Source of the DNA: Clostridiales bacterium
Lineage (GTDB): Bacteria; Bacillota; Clostridia; Oscillospirales; Acutalibacteraceae
Reading direction: 5' to 3'
DNA: 64,000 nt
NCBI GenBank assembly: GCA_024684435.1
Contig: JAIKWV010000015.1
Coordinates: forward strand, 20,230-84,229
Position 1 is the first letter of the stretch, and each line of letters starts with the position of its first letter. Below are positions 1 through 8,613 of the stretch, piece by piece. The notes under the pieces were generated by a model. That model made no database searches. It saw only the letters and a program-made list of their open reading frames with translations, and was not told the origin of the DNA. Made by a program: the position numbers and the translations under genes.

Positions 1-293
1 CTGCAAAAAAGAAAGAAGGTTTCCTTACATATAAGGGCAAACCCCTTGTGCGTAGCGGAAATACGATCTATTACGGCAACATGGGCGATCCCTTTGTGGT
101 CGTCATACAAATATCAAGCACAAAGACCGTGAACGATATCGAGGTAGCGGACAGGGTTGTTGTTCAGCTTGTCAGCACTGACCCCGACCTTCGTCCCCGT
201 GACAGGATAGTCAAAAAGGGCGAGAAAAGGGGCTTGTATAACGCGATAGATATCGGCAAGATCTGGCTTGAACGTGCCGAGAAAAATTCCTGA
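1..293 (+). CDS. Conserved hypothetical protein, 3' end only
   Basis: The reading frame is open from the left edge (first full codon at 3) to the TGA at 291-293, so the true start lies outside the window. About 96 residues are visible: a lysine-rich beginning, a segment around LVRSGNTIYYGNMGDPFVVV and a charged end. From memory it resembles a roughly 100-residue conserved protein of Clostridia with no assigned function. A GTG at 48 could act as an internal start, but the conserved-looking upstream residues favour a longer protein. No membrane segment or catalytic motif is seen. Confidence 0.6.
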   Translation, partial: AKKKEGFLTYKGKPLVRSGNTIYYGNMGDPFVVVIQISSTKTVNDIEVADRVVVQLVSTDPDLRPRDRIVKKGEKRGLYNAIDIGKIWLERAEKNS

Positions 294-415
294 TAATAAA
301 TAAAAACGGGTCTGTTATATTCGATACAGATAAGACTTTCTGCTTTTGAATATCACAGTCCCGTAATGTTTATGGAGATATTTTTAAGCTTGAACATGAA
401 AGGCACGGTGTTGTT

Positions 416-1789
416 GTGGCGGATTTCAATGAGTTAAGAAAAAAATATAAAACTTTTATATATGACGGATATCATATAAATGAATATGAGGGATATATTG
501 AGCTTAAGTTTGATTTCAGGATAGAAGATCTCTGCGAGTTCCATCCGGTGACAAAAATAATCACAACCAATCTGAATGTTATAAACCCTCCTGCCGGCGG
601 TATGGGCAAAAAGCTTATTTTTGCTCTTGGTATGGCGGAGGCTGTCAGCTATTGGAAATGCGCCTGCCCGCAGAATTTTGTTGTAAACTGCGGCAAGGTG
701 GATGAAGGCGCGGCAAGGTGGTGGAAAACACTCTGGTTCAACGGTTTGTCAGAGCTTTTTTACCGCAATGCCATAAAGACGGATATCGACAGCTTTGTAA
801 ACATATCCTCTGACTGTGATGAAATTATTCAGGTTGGGAATGTCAAAAGCTCCGGGCTTTCAATAGTCCCTATAGGCGGTGGCAAAGATTCTGACGTTAC
901 ACTGGATCTGCTCTCAGATATCCATGACAAGGTGATGGGCTTTACAGTGAACGATCAGGGCGCAAGGACCGAGGCGGCGGAGGTTTCCGGTATCGGAAAA
1001 GATAAGATCATAAGAACGCTGCGCACTATTGATCCCGAGCTTCTCAAACGCAACGCTGAGGGCTTTATAAACGGTCATACGCCGTTTTCATCTGTGGTGG
1101 CTTTTCTCAGCGCCTACTGCGCATATCTGACGGGATCGGAAAATATAATACTCTCAAATGAGGCAAGCGCGAACGAATCAAACATTGAGGGTACGCAGAT
1201 AAATCATCAGTATTCAAAGTCTTATCAGTTTGAGTCGGATTTCAATTTCTACATGAAAAACTACATTGATTTTGACGTAAAATATTTCAGCCTTCTGCGC
1301 CCATTTAACGAGCTTCAGATAGCCGCTCAATTTTCTCAACTGGAAAAGTATCACAAGGTTTTCAAGAGCTGCAACGCAGGCAGTAAGAAAAACATATGGT
1401 GCTGTAACTGTGCTAAATGTCTTTTTGTGTACATTATACTTTCACCCTTCCTGAGCGAGGAAAAGCTTGTTGATATATTCGGCTGCAATATGCTTGAAAA
1501 GTTTGAGCTGGTCAATGATTTTGAGGGTCTTACCGGGCTGTCCGGGGTCAAACCCTTTGAATGTATAGGCACCGTGGACGAGGTGCGAACAGCGCTGAAT
1601 ATGACCGTTTTACGGTATATTAAAGAGGATAAAAACCTCCCGGCGCTGCTGGAACACTATATCGAGAGAACCGATGACACCACCGTTGATACCGGACTGT
1701 TCCGTTATTTTAATAAAGAAAACAATATTCCGGAGGAATTTATCAAGTACGCAGAGAGGATGTATGAAAATGTATCGTCTGTTGAATGA
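416..1789 (+). CDS. murL: MurL-type UDP-MurNAc-L-Ala-L-Glu epimerase
   Basis: Predicted cytoplasmic enzyme that inverts the terminal L-Glu of UDP-MurNAc-L-Ala-L-Glu to D-Glu during peptidoglycan precursor synthesis. The 457-residue protein has a PP-loop-like GGGKDS at about residues 154-159, a conserved block NEASANES followed by NHQYSKS, the stretch YFSLLRPFNELQIA, and a cysteine cluster CCNCAKC at about 329-335. This order and the length match the Xanthomonas MurL family as I recall it. The next gene is a MurD-type ligase whose start overlaps the end of this one, the same partnership as MurD2/MurL in Xanthomonas. Start is GTG at 416 with only a weak AAAGG upstream, so the start is less sure than the identity. 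Clostridia usually make D-Glu with racemase MurI, so the pair is unusual; whether murI is also present cannot be seen here. Confidence 0.8.
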   Translation: MADFNELRKKYKTFIYDGYHINEYEGYIELKFDFRIEDLCEFHPVTKIITTNLNVINPPAGGMGKKLIFALGMAEAVSYWKCACPQNFVVNCGKVDEGAARWWKTLWFNGLSELFYRNAIKTDIDSFVNISSDCDEIIQVGNVKSSGLSIVPIGGGKDSDVTLDLLSDIHDKVMGFTVNDQGARTEAAEVSGIGKDKIIRTLRTIDPELLKRNAEGFINGHTPFSSVVAFLSAYCAYLTGSENIILSNEASANESNIEGTQINHQYSKSYQFESDFNFYMKNYIDFDVKYFSLLRPFNELQIAAQFSQLEKYHKVFKSCNAGSKKNIWCCNCAKCLFVYIILSPFLSEEKLVDIFGCNMLEKFELVNDFEGLTGLSGVKPFECIGTVDEVRTALNMTVLRYIKEDKNLPALLEHYIERTDDTTVDTGLFRYFNKENNIPEEFIKYAERMYENVSSVE

Positions 1790-3086
1790 ATATTTGTCGG
1801 ACAAGAGCGTTCTCATACTTGGCTTCGGCAGAGAGGGACGTTCGAGCTACTCATATATACGCAAATTTTTCCCGGGGAAAAAGCTGGGTATAGCCGACAA
1901 AAACAACATAACCGTTGGTGACCCGAACGTACAGCTTCATTGCGGAGAAGATTATATCGACTGTATCAACGACTACGACCTTGTACTCAAATCTCCCGGC
2001 ATACCCTTTGTGGGAGTTGATGTATCACCCAATACAGAGATAACCTGTCAGGTGGATCTTTTCCTGCGGTTCATTCCCTGTCAGAAAATAGGCATAACCG
2101 GCACTAAGGGCAAAACCACGACCTCATCATTGATTTATGAGATAGTCAGGGCCGCCGGTATTCCTGCCTGCCTTATCGGAAATATCGGGGTGCCGGTGTT
2201 TGACAGCATTGCTGATATTGACGGCAAAACCGCGGTGATCGAGCTCTCCTCCCATCAGCTGGAATTTACCCGCAGATCTCCCCACATCGCCGTACTGACC
2301 AACGTTTATGAGGAGCATCTTGACCACTATGACGGCTTCGCGGGGTATGTGAACGCCAAACTCAATATAGTTAAAAATCAGACGGAAAAGGATTATTTTA
2401 TCTGTAACGCGGATACCGATCTTGGAGCTTTTTGCGACGTTCAGGCTATAAAATCAAAAATAATAAAGGTGAGCGCCGATGAAAGTGATCCGTTCCTTCG
2501 CTCTCTTATCGGTATAAATGACCGCTTAAAGGGCAGGCACAACGGTCACAATGTGTTCTTTGCCGCAACGGTTGCCCGCTGTATGGGCATTGAGGATAAG
2601 TATATCAGGCAGGGTATAGAGGATTTCAAGGGTATCAAACACAGGATGGAACCTGTTGGCACATTCAGAAACATTACATTTTATAACGACTGCATTGCGA
2701 CTATCCCCAAGGCGGTGATAAGCGCCGTGGAGGCATTGCAAAACGTTGATACGCTGATCTTCGGCGGTTTGGACAGAGGTATTGATTACTCGGATTTTGT
2801 CAATGATCTGTGCGGATGCAATGTAAAAAATCTGATCTGTCTGCCGGATACCGGTCACAGGATCGGCAAGGCGGTATCGGAAATGGACTGCGGAAAAAAC
2901 GTTGTTATTGTTGAAAACATGGAGGAAGCGGTAAAATCGGCATACGAGCTTACCGCACCGGGGAGCATTTGCCTGTTGTCTCCCGCCGCCGCCAGCTATA
3001 ACAGGTACAGAGACTTTGAGGAAAAAGGGGAGCACTTTATAAGTCTTGTCAAACAGCTTGGCGGTGCATCTGCCGCGGAGGTATAA
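1770..3086 (+). CDS. murD: MurD-type UDP-MurNAc-L-alanine:glutamate ligase (MurD2-like)
   Basis: ATP-dependent Mur ligase adding glutamate to UDP-MurNAc-L-Ala in the cytoplasm. An N-terminal Rossmann-like segment (LILGFGREGRSS) is followed by the P-loop GTKGKTTT at about residues 111-118, a central-domain ELSSHQLE with the conserved histidine, and a C-terminal domain. About 438 residues, normal for MurD. In ordinary MurD the glutamate-side loop reads NDSKATN; here, near residue 307, it reads NDCIATIP, losing the lysine. With murL directly upstream this suggests an L-Glu-using MurD2 rather than canonical MurD; that is inference. Start chosen at ATG 1770, about 9 bases after AGAGAGGA; ATG 1764 is the alternative. 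Both lie inside the end of murL, so the genes are translationally coupled. Confidence 0.85.
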   Translation: MYRLLNEYLSDKSVLILGFGREGRSSYSYIRKFFPGKKLGIADKNNITVGDPNVQLHCGEDYIDCINDYDLVLKSPGIPFVGVDVSPNTEITCQVDLFLRFIPCQKIGITGTKGKTTTSSLIYEIVRAAGIPACLIGNIGVPVFDSIADIDGKTAVIELSSHQLEFTRRSPHIAVLTNVYEEHLDHYDGFAGYVNAKLNIVKNQTEKDYFICNADTDLGAFCDVQAIKSKIIKVSADESDPFLRSLIGINDRLKGRHNGHNVFFAATVARCMGIEDKYIRQGIEDFKGIKHRMEPVGTFRNITFYNDCIATIPKAVISAVEALQNVDTLIFGGLDRGIDYSDFVNDLCGCNVKNLICLPDTGHRIGKAVSEMDCGKNVVIVENMEEAVKSAYELTAPGSICLLSPAAASYNRYRDFEEKGEHFISLVKQLGGASAAEV

Positions 3087-3089
3087 GCT

Positions 3090-3335
3090 TTGGAGGGTAT
3101 TTGTGAGATAGATGTTCACGGTCTTACACGTTTTCAGGCAAAGACCCTTATTGACAGCAGACTGAAAAGCGCGTCAAAGGGTGTTTACCGCCTCCGTATA
3201 GTTCACGGCTATAACGGAGGCACAGAGCTCAGAAACATGGTGAGAAGTGTGTATAAAAATAATCCCAAAGTGCTCCGGGTGGAAGTCTCCCTTAACGCCG
3301 GTATCACCGAGCTTGTTCTTCGTGAATTCTTTTGA
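3090..3335 (+). CDS. Small Smr-domain protein
   Basis: An 81-residue protein made almost entirely of an Smr domain, the fold found at the C-terminus of MutS2 and in stand-alone nucleases. Visible marks are DVHGLTRFQA near the start, corresponding to the family LDLHG motif, and RIVHGYNGGTELR, corresponding to HGKG. The family acts as nucleic-acid nickases or ribosome-collision nucleases, but in this short form the target is unknown. Start is TTG at 3090, supported by GGAGG at 3077-3081. Only three bases separate it from murD, so it is probably in the same operon. Confidence 0.75.
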   Translation: MEGICEIDVHGLTRFQAKTLIDSRLKSASKGVYRLRIVHGYNGGTELRNMVRSVYKNNPKVLRVEVSLNAGITELVLREFF

Positions 3336-3358
3336 TATACAGTTATAAAGTAAAAAAC

Positions 3359-3390
3359 AAGGCGGCTGCCCATGACAAGGCAGCTGCCTT
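3359..3390. terminator. Bidirectional terminator between converging operons
   Basis: AAGGCGGCTGCC (3359-3370) pairs with GGCAGCTGCCTT (3379-3390), with one G-U, around an 8-base loop. A T-rich tail is present in both directions (TTTACACTTTT on plus; TTGTTTTTTAC on minus), so it can end both the murL operon and the carrier-protein operon. Confidence 0.8.
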
Positions 3391-3412
3391 TACACTTTTA
3401 TTACAGGTTCGG

Positions 3413-3640
3413 TTAAGCTTTGAGAGCTTCAATATAGCTCATAATGTCGCCCACGGTTTTGAGCGCCAGAAACTTTTTCGTTTCAAATGAAACGCCGAAT
3501 TTGTCCTCAAGGTCAACGGATATGTTCACCAGATCCAGTGAATTAAGCTCAAGCTCATAGCGAAGCTTTGAGTCCTCGGTTATATCGTTGGGGTCGATAA
3601 TAGCATAGTCGCAGATGGTGTTTTTTATTTCTTCAAGCAT
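3413..3640 (-). CDS. Acyl/peptidyl carrier protein
   Basis: A 75-residue acidic carrier protein with the phosphopantetheine site LNSLDLV (serine 34) at the start of helix 2, followed by an acidic recognition helix (ISVDLEDKFG). It would carry an acyl or aminoacyl group as a thioester after modification by a phosphopantetheinyl transferase encoded elsewhere. It is the last gene of a minus-strand cassette after a condensation enzyme and an AMP-forming ligase, with only 27 bases between it and the condensation gene. This context suggests a dedicated carrier for a small natural product rather than the fatty-acid synthase AcpP. A D-alanine carrier (DltC) role is less likely because no dltB or dltD is nearby. 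Confidence 0.85.
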   Translation of the reverse strand: MLEEIKNTICDYAIIDPNDITEDSKLRYELELNSLDLVNISVDLEDKFGVSFETKKFLALKTVGDIMSYIEALKA

Positions 3641-3667
3641 TGTCCGATCTCCTTTCGTTTGCGCGAA

Positions 3668-5059
3668 TTACAGGTTTTTCAATATATCTTTGATCTTTAT
3701 TTCGGGATCATTAACAGCCATTTCAAGCACCTTTTCCGTTCCCTTGTGCAGGGCGTCGATATCCTGCTCCGTAACGTATTTCGTACGGTGCAGATAGGTT
3801 ATCTTAAGACAACCGCTGTAAATATCCTTCATAGCGAAGGTGTACAGCACCATAATGTACCTGCCCAGACCATAGCCGACATATTCGTATTTGCGTTTGC
3901 CTATGGTGTTGTTGTCAATGGGAAGCCAGGAGAACATCATGGTCGAAGCGCCTGCGGCGGCGGGATAATTGAACAGCTCCTGCTGGAGCTTCCGGTACTC
4001 AAGGTAAGGGTAATCCATATGCTTGAACGCCCATATCTGAGTGTCGGACATCTTATCAAGAGCAGACATGAAGGTCTCATCTTTGTCCAGCACAACTCTC
4101 CACGGCAGGGGAGCGGTGACCGTTCCGCCAGAACGCTTCTCCGGCAACGTCCTTCGCCTTGAGCAGAGAGATATAAAGTATGTGTCGAGGTTTTCATGGT
4201 TTATCTTGGAGATGAACATCCTCATGGCAAGCTGTACAAGACATTCGCCGCTTATGTTGTTCTTCTCCATAAAATCGAAGACTTTTTGGCTTAACTCCGG
4301 AGGAACAACGTGCTTGTTGAGCAGAGCTTTGTCATGTATGGGGTCAAAAAGGGAGGGAGCCTTTATGTCGGGATTTTTCCTCTTTTTTCTTTCAGCTTCA
4401 AGGAATTTCGGACCCTCGACGCCTAAATAAGTCGGCTCGCCGTTTTTGGTGATATATTCGGTGTATGCCGCCTTTTCTTTTTCGAGATTTTCCTTGTTGC
4501 TAATATATTCGAGCTCTTTTTTGATCCTCGCTTCATAGCTGCCCAGGGGCTTGGGCATATCACAGCCGTTCTTAAGGTGATCGTAAACCGCCATCAGATC
4601 GTTGAAAAACACAAAGCAGGCGGCGTTGTCCATGACAAGGTGGTGAACGTTGAAATATATGCCGTATCTGCCGTCAAAGGCCTTGAAAAATATTATCCTG
4701 AATATCTCGTCCTTGAATATCCTTACGGGCTTCTGAGCGTCCGCGGAAAGGGTCTCAAGCTGTTCCGCTTCCGTTTTGAAGTCAAACACGGGAATATTGT
4801 CAACGGTGTATTTGTCGCGGAAATACTGCTTTATAGTGCCCTTGCTTTTGAAAAATCTCAGGCGCAGGCAGTCGTTCCTTTCTATTTCAATGTTGAATGC
4901 GTCTTTTAATACATCAAAATCCAGCTTTTCTTCAAAAAGAAAAGAATCCGGTATCTGAGTCACCTGTTTATGAAAAAAGCTGTATTTGAGCATGAATTGT
5001 ATCATTTCCTGGGGAGGAATAAGAGGATATACGGTTTTGCCTTCGTTCCTGTTTTTCAA
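3668..5059 (-). CDS. Free-standing NRPS-type condensation domain protein
   Basis: 463 residues, the length of a complete condensation (C) domain, with the catalytic HHxxxD motif seen as HHLVMD at residues 139-144. C-domain enzymes join a donor on a carrier-protein thioester to an amine or hydroxyl acceptor; related acyltransferases acylate lipids. No carrier, adenylation or thioesterase domain is fused to it. It lies between an AMP-forming ligase (14-base gap upstream) and a carrier protein (downstream), so the three probably form one split assembly line: activate, load, condense. Start is ATG at 5059 (minus) with a GGAGATGA ribosome site just upstream. Donor and acceptor cannot be predicted from what is visible. 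Confidence 0.8.
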   Translation of the reverse strand: MKNRNEGKTVYPLIPPQEMIQFMLKYSFFHKQVTQIPDSFLFEEKLDFDVLKDAFNIEIERNDCLRLRFFKSKGTIKQYFRDKYTVDNIPVFDFKTEAEQLETLSADAQKPVRIFKDEIFRIIFFKAFDGRYGIYFNVHHLVMDNAACFVFFNDLMAVYDHLKNGCDMPKPLGSYEARIKKELEYISNKENLEKEKAAYTEYITKNGEPTYLGVEGPKFLEAERKKRKNPDIKAPSLFDPIHDKALLNKHVVPPELSQKVFDFMEKNNISGECLVQLAMRMFISKINHENLDTYFISLCSRRRTLPEKRSGGTVTAPLPWRVVLDKDETFMSALDKMSDTQIWAFKHMDYPYLEYRKLQQELFNYPAAAGASTMMFSWLPIDNNTIGKRKYEYVGYGLGRYIMVLYTFAMKDIYSGCLKITYLHRTKYVTEQDIDALHKGTEKVLEMAVNDPEIKIKDILKNL

Positions 5060-5073
5060 GTGATCTCATCTCC

Positions 5074-6633
5074 TTAGTTGCCGTTTTGATTTCTTTTGAT
5101 CTTACCGGTGCCGTTCTTTTCAAAAGGTTCGGTACGCAGTCTTACCTCGGAAATAATGTGAGCGGATTTTGCGTCCTCGTTTATGGAATTTATCAGACTT
5201 TCAAGCTTGCATTTAAGCTCATCTTCTTCAATATTCAGGGTTGCCGCGTTGACGTAATTAGGATAGATCTCTGCGATTATAAGGTCGTTTTCGGCGAATA
5301 CCATGACCTCTTCCACAAGCTCAGACTGCATTATCTTCTTTTCGATAGCTTCGGGGGAAACGTTTTCCCCGTTGGAAAGAATTATCAGATTCTTGACCCT
5401 GCCGGTGACAAAAAGCTCGTTATTTTCTCCGACGTAACCGATGTCGCCGGTCCTGAGCCAGCCGTCGTTGGTAAACATTGCGGCGCTCTCTTCGGGCATT
5501 TTGTAATAACCCAGCATTACAGTTGGGGTCTTGACCTGTATCTCACCGTCGCTTATCCGCACGTCGCATATGTCTATGATCCTGCCCACGGAGCTGACAG
5601 ATACATTTTCACCGGGCACGGAGATCCTGCAGCCGGCTTCGGTCATGCCGTAACCCTGTCTTAATTTTATACCAAGCTTTTCGTATTCAGTTATAAGCTC
5701 CGGATTAAGGTGCGCGCCGCCGGAAATAAGCCACTTGATGTTCCTGCCGAATACGGAAGCGGCGGCTTCCTTAACGGACATTTCGGGATTCCTGGCGCAC
5801 TTTGCCTTGACGCGGTTTAAAAGGGTCTGCGCTATCATGGGGACAACACGTATAACTGCGGGCTCAAAGAGCAGCAGATTTGAATTCAGTTCTCTTATCG
5901 AACCGTTAAGGCAGACCTGAAGACCGTCCTTAAGATTTTTGAGATAGTCCCCGGTGAAGCAGTATATATGATACATGGGCAGTACTGACATCGCCACGGA
6001 ATTTCTGACGAAAATATCTGCGCAGTAGTCCTTGTACATTATATTTCCCACAAGGGCTTTGCCGGAAAGCATGACGCCTTTTTTTACTCCCGCCGTGCCG
6101 GAGGTGAAGATAATGGCGGAGCAGGCGTCCTGATCCACGGTGACGTCGGAAAGCCCGGCAAATTCGGAATCATCGGAATACACGGAGTAGATCTCGTCAA
6201 ACTTTTCCAGGTTGCCTAAGTTTATACATTCCTTTATTCCGGGATATAATCTTTTGAATTCCGGTATCCTGTTGCTGAATTCTTCTCCATAAAGGATCAT
6301 GTCCACGTCGGCGCGTTCACTGAGCTCCGCCGCCTCGCCGGCGGTAATGTCCGGGTTAAGCGGGATAGCTACGTTTCCGCTGATAAGGATACCTGTAACG
6401 CAGGTGATGTATTCGTAGTTGGATTTACTGATTATGGCTATGTGCATACGCTCGCGGGAGAAATGCCTTATCCAGCGACAGACTGCAAGACTGTCACTGC
6501 GAACACGGTTAAAACTTCTTTCCTCAACGCATTTGTTCCTGAGAAATTTAATGAAGACAGAATCACCGTACATATCAGCCCGTGAATCAAGGAGCTCTCT
6601 CACGGAAGGGGAATTGAAATTCTGCATAGTCAA
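5074..6633 (-). CDS. AMP-forming acyl/aminoacyl ligase (adenylation enzyme)
   Basis: 519-residue ANL-superfamily enzyme that activates a carboxylic acid as an acyl-adenylate and presumably loads the carrier protein two genes downstream. Motifs in order: P-loop-like FTSGTAGVKKG at about 175-185, GYGMTEAG at about 322, LRTGDIGY at about 400, and a C-terminal GTGKIKRN with the catalytic lysine close to residue 513. Overall it looks closer to acyl-CoA/acyl-ACP ligases than to an amino-acid-specific NRPS adenylation domain, but the binding pocket cannot be read with confidence. It is the first gene of the minus-strand cassette; a good promoter lies 35-63 bases upstream. Confidence 0.85.
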   Translation of the reverse strand: MTMQNFNSPSVRELLDSRADMYGDSVFIKFLRNKCVEERSFNRVRSDSLAVCRWIRHFSRERMHIAIISKSNYEYITCVTGILISGNVAIPLNPDITAGEAAELSERADVDMILYGEEFSNRIPEFKRLYPGIKECINLGNLEKFDEIYSVYSDDSEFAGLSDVTVDQDACSAIIFTSGTAGVKKGVMLSGKALVGNIMYKDYCADIFVRNSVAMSVLPMYHIYCFTGDYLKNLKDGLQVCLNGSIRELNSNLLLFEPAVIRVVPMIAQTLLNRVKAKCARNPEMSVKEAAASVFGRNIKWLISGGAHLNPELITEYEKLGIKLRQGYGMTEAGCRISVPGENVSVSSVGRIIDICDVRISDGEIQVKTPTVMLGYYKMPEESAAMFTNDGWLRTGDIGYVGENNELFVTGRVKNLIILSNGENVSPEAIEKKIMQSELVEEVMVFAENDLIIAEIYPNYVNAATLNIEEDELKCKLESLINSINEDAKSAHIISEVRLRTEPFEKNGTGKIKRNQNGN

Positions 6634-6667
6634 TAATACTCCAAATTAAATACTTATCTAATTATAA

Positions 6668-6696
6668 ATTTTACTATTTTTTCCCTCATAAGTCAA
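6668..6696 (-). promoter_or_regulatory. SigA-type promoter for the ligase/condensation/carrier cassette
   Basis: On the minus strand, -35 TTGACT (6691-6696) is separated by 17 bases from -10 TAAAAT (6668-6673). It lies just upstream of the start at 6633 in an AT-rich region. Confidence 0.6.
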
Positions 6697-6775
6697 TAAT
6701 TATTTATTTAATTAAAAATAGTTTTTTCACACAGTAAAATAATGATTTGTGAGCATAATTATGTTCTTTGTGATA

Positions 6776-6804
6776 TAGACATTCATTTTCGGTTGTGATA
6801 TACT
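6776..6804 (+). promoter_or_regulatory. SigA-type promoter for the GH127-like gene
   Basis: -35 TAGACA (6776-6781), 17-base spacer, -10 TATACT (6799-6804). An AGGAGG ribosome site follows at 6823-6828, before the GTG start at 6837. Confidence 0.65.
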
Positions 6805-6836
6805 AACAACAACCTTGATTTTAGGAGGAGTTATGT

Positions 6837-8537
6837 GTGGCATACGAAAAATTTGACCCTGTACATAATGCGGAATTGGTAATGAATTACATCACCACAA
6901 TGGTAGATGAAGATTATGACAATTTGCCTTATTGGTTGATCTTGCCCCACAAGAAGCCTGCGGAGGCGGCTCACTGCCGCGTGGATGACGCGGAGCTTGT
7001 GGGTTCATGGTATGAGGGTATAGACGCAATCGGTAAGATGCTGAATACCCATAAGGGCGATGCGGTAAAGGAATCTTTTCGCCGTCATTTGATGAAATCC
7101 TGGGGAGAACACGGTCTTCGTTTCCACGAGGACTATAACTGGTCCAGGACAAACCATGCTTCCTTCCATGAGATGGGCTATATACTGCCCGCGCTCAACA
7201 GGATAATCGAGAATGATCCTGAGGATAAGGAGGCGGAAAAGAGAGCTTCCGAGCTTGTCAGAGGCATGAGGAGCATCGTTATCGAGCGCAAGGTGCGCAC
7301 CTTCTGGTCGGGAGACTTTGAGGAAACAGAGCCTATATATGAGTTTCCCAATGACGTTTTCCTCCGTGACGGCGGCTTTGACCTCACCCGTCATACAGGC
7401 AGAGGGGAGCAGCCCATAAGAAACTCCATCATGCTCAGAGCCCTTGTGCGCAGATATGAGCTTACGGGAGACGAGGTGGCTCTTGACCTTGCAAGGGGTA
7501 TCGCAAACTACGTGCTGGGCGTTTCCCGTTATTTCAACTATAGGATGGAATTTTTCGGCCACGTTCATTCAGCGGGCTGGGTGGCAAGCGGTCTTGTCGC
7601 TCTGGGCAGAATAACAGGGGAAGAAAAATATATAAAGAGCGGTAAAGGCATATATGAATATATCCGCTCCATATCCTCAAGCTTCGGTTGGGTCCCTGAG
7701 TATGCTCAGTGGCATCCCATGGAGGAGGAACACTGCGAGACCTGCTGTATCAAGGATATGATCGAGTGTGCAAACGAGCTTATTCTTGCGGGTTATGACG
7801 AGTACTGGGATGACCTTAACCGTTTTGCCCGCAATCAGCTTGTTGAAAATCAGGTGAAGAACGCCGACTATGTCGTGGTCGACAATTCTCTGCCTAACGA
7901 CAAGGAAAACGGTATTACATACAGAGATATCAATAAGCGCATGATCGGCGGATTTACCGGCGGTTCTCTGCCCAATTCAATTTCACTTACCCGTTTCCGC
8001 TCCATTGCAGGCTGTTGTGTAGGCATGGCGCCTGTCGCCCTTTCGATCGTATGGGACAGAGCGATCACAAAAGAAGGCTCAACTGTTACGGTCAATATTC
8101 CTCTTGACAAGGAGACGGACGAGATCATTCTCAGCTGCGAATATCCCAATGAGGGCAAGCTTACGGCAAAGGTCAAGAAAAACTGCAGCGTGGGTTTCAG
8201 ACTGTATCCGTTTATGGGTGATAAAGTCGAATTTACCCTTAACGGCAAGCCCTATGCTCCTAAAATAGAAAAGGGTACAGCTGTTTTTGAAGACCTGAAA
8301 GAAAACGATGTGGCGGCTCTTTCGCATAAAATTGAAACAGTTGAAAAGAAAGAACACGTCAGAGGCATGGATCTGACCGTACTGTGGAGAGGGTGCGATG
8401 TTGTGGACATCCTTCCCCACGGTGAGCATGTAAGACTCTATCAGCGCGATCTGAGCGTACCAAAGGATTATCCCAAGCCAGAGGACGTACAGTACACGGG
8501 TGCTGTAAACTACGGTCCCACACAGCAGAAAAAATAA
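6837..8537 (+). CDS. GH127-like glycoside hydrolase (beta-L-arabinofuranosidase family)
   Basis: 566-residue protein without signal peptide, so cytoplasmic. It resembles GH127 (DUF1680) enzymes, which use a cysteine nucleophile held by zinc. HCETCC (residues 299-304) and a second pair CC at 393-394 agree with the two cysteine clusters of that family, and the middle has the helical-barrel look (SAGWVASGLVALGRITGEE). Known members release beta-L-arabinofuranose from plant glycans; the substrate here is not proven. GTG start with AGGAGG 8 bases upstream. It is transcribed alone, from its own promoter to its own terminator, with no transporter or sugar pathway beside it. Confidence 0.65.
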   Translation: MAYEKFDPVHNAELVMNYITTMVDEDYDNLPYWLILPHKKPAEAAHCRVDDAELVGSWYEGIDAIGKMLNTHKGDAVKESFRRHLMKSWGEHGLRFHEDYNWSRTNHASFHEMGYILPALNRIIENDPEDKEAEKRASELVRGMRSIVIERKVRTFWSGDFEETEPIYEFPNDVFLRDGGFDLTRHTGRGEQPIRNSIMLRALVRRYELTGDEVALDLARGIANYVLGVSRYFNYRMEFFGHVHSAGWVASGLVALGRITGEEKYIKSGKGIYEYIRSISSSFGWVPEYAQWHPMEEEHCETCCIKDMIECANELILAGYDEYWDDLNRFARNQLVENQVKNADYVVVDNSLPNDKENGITYRDINKRMIGGFTGGSLPNSISLTRFRSIAGCCVGMAPVALSIVWDRAITKEGSTVTVNIPLDKETDEIILSCEYPNEGKLTAKVKKNCSVGFRLYPFMGDKVEFTLNGKPYAPKIEKGTAVFEDLKENDVAALSHKIETVEKKEHVRGMDLTVLWRGCDVVDILPHGEHVRLYQRDLSVPKDYPKPEDVQYTGAVNYGPTQQKK

Positions 8538-8561
8538 TTGACCGATAAGATCAGATCAGTT

Positions 8562-8601
8562 AAACAAGCAGATGATTTATTTCGTCTGCTTGTTCTTTTT
8601 T
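8562..8601 (+). terminator. Rho-independent terminator of the GH127-like gene
   Basis: AACAAGCAGA (8563-8572) pairs with TCTGCTTGTT (8585-8594), followed by CTTTTTT. Confidence 0.85.
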
Positions 8602-8613
8602 CTCTTTTTGCCG

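Noticed and set aside
2526..3119. 197-codon minus-strand open frame opposite the murD end
   Set aside because: It is a shadow of the well-supported murD gene; no ribosome site or recognisable protein.
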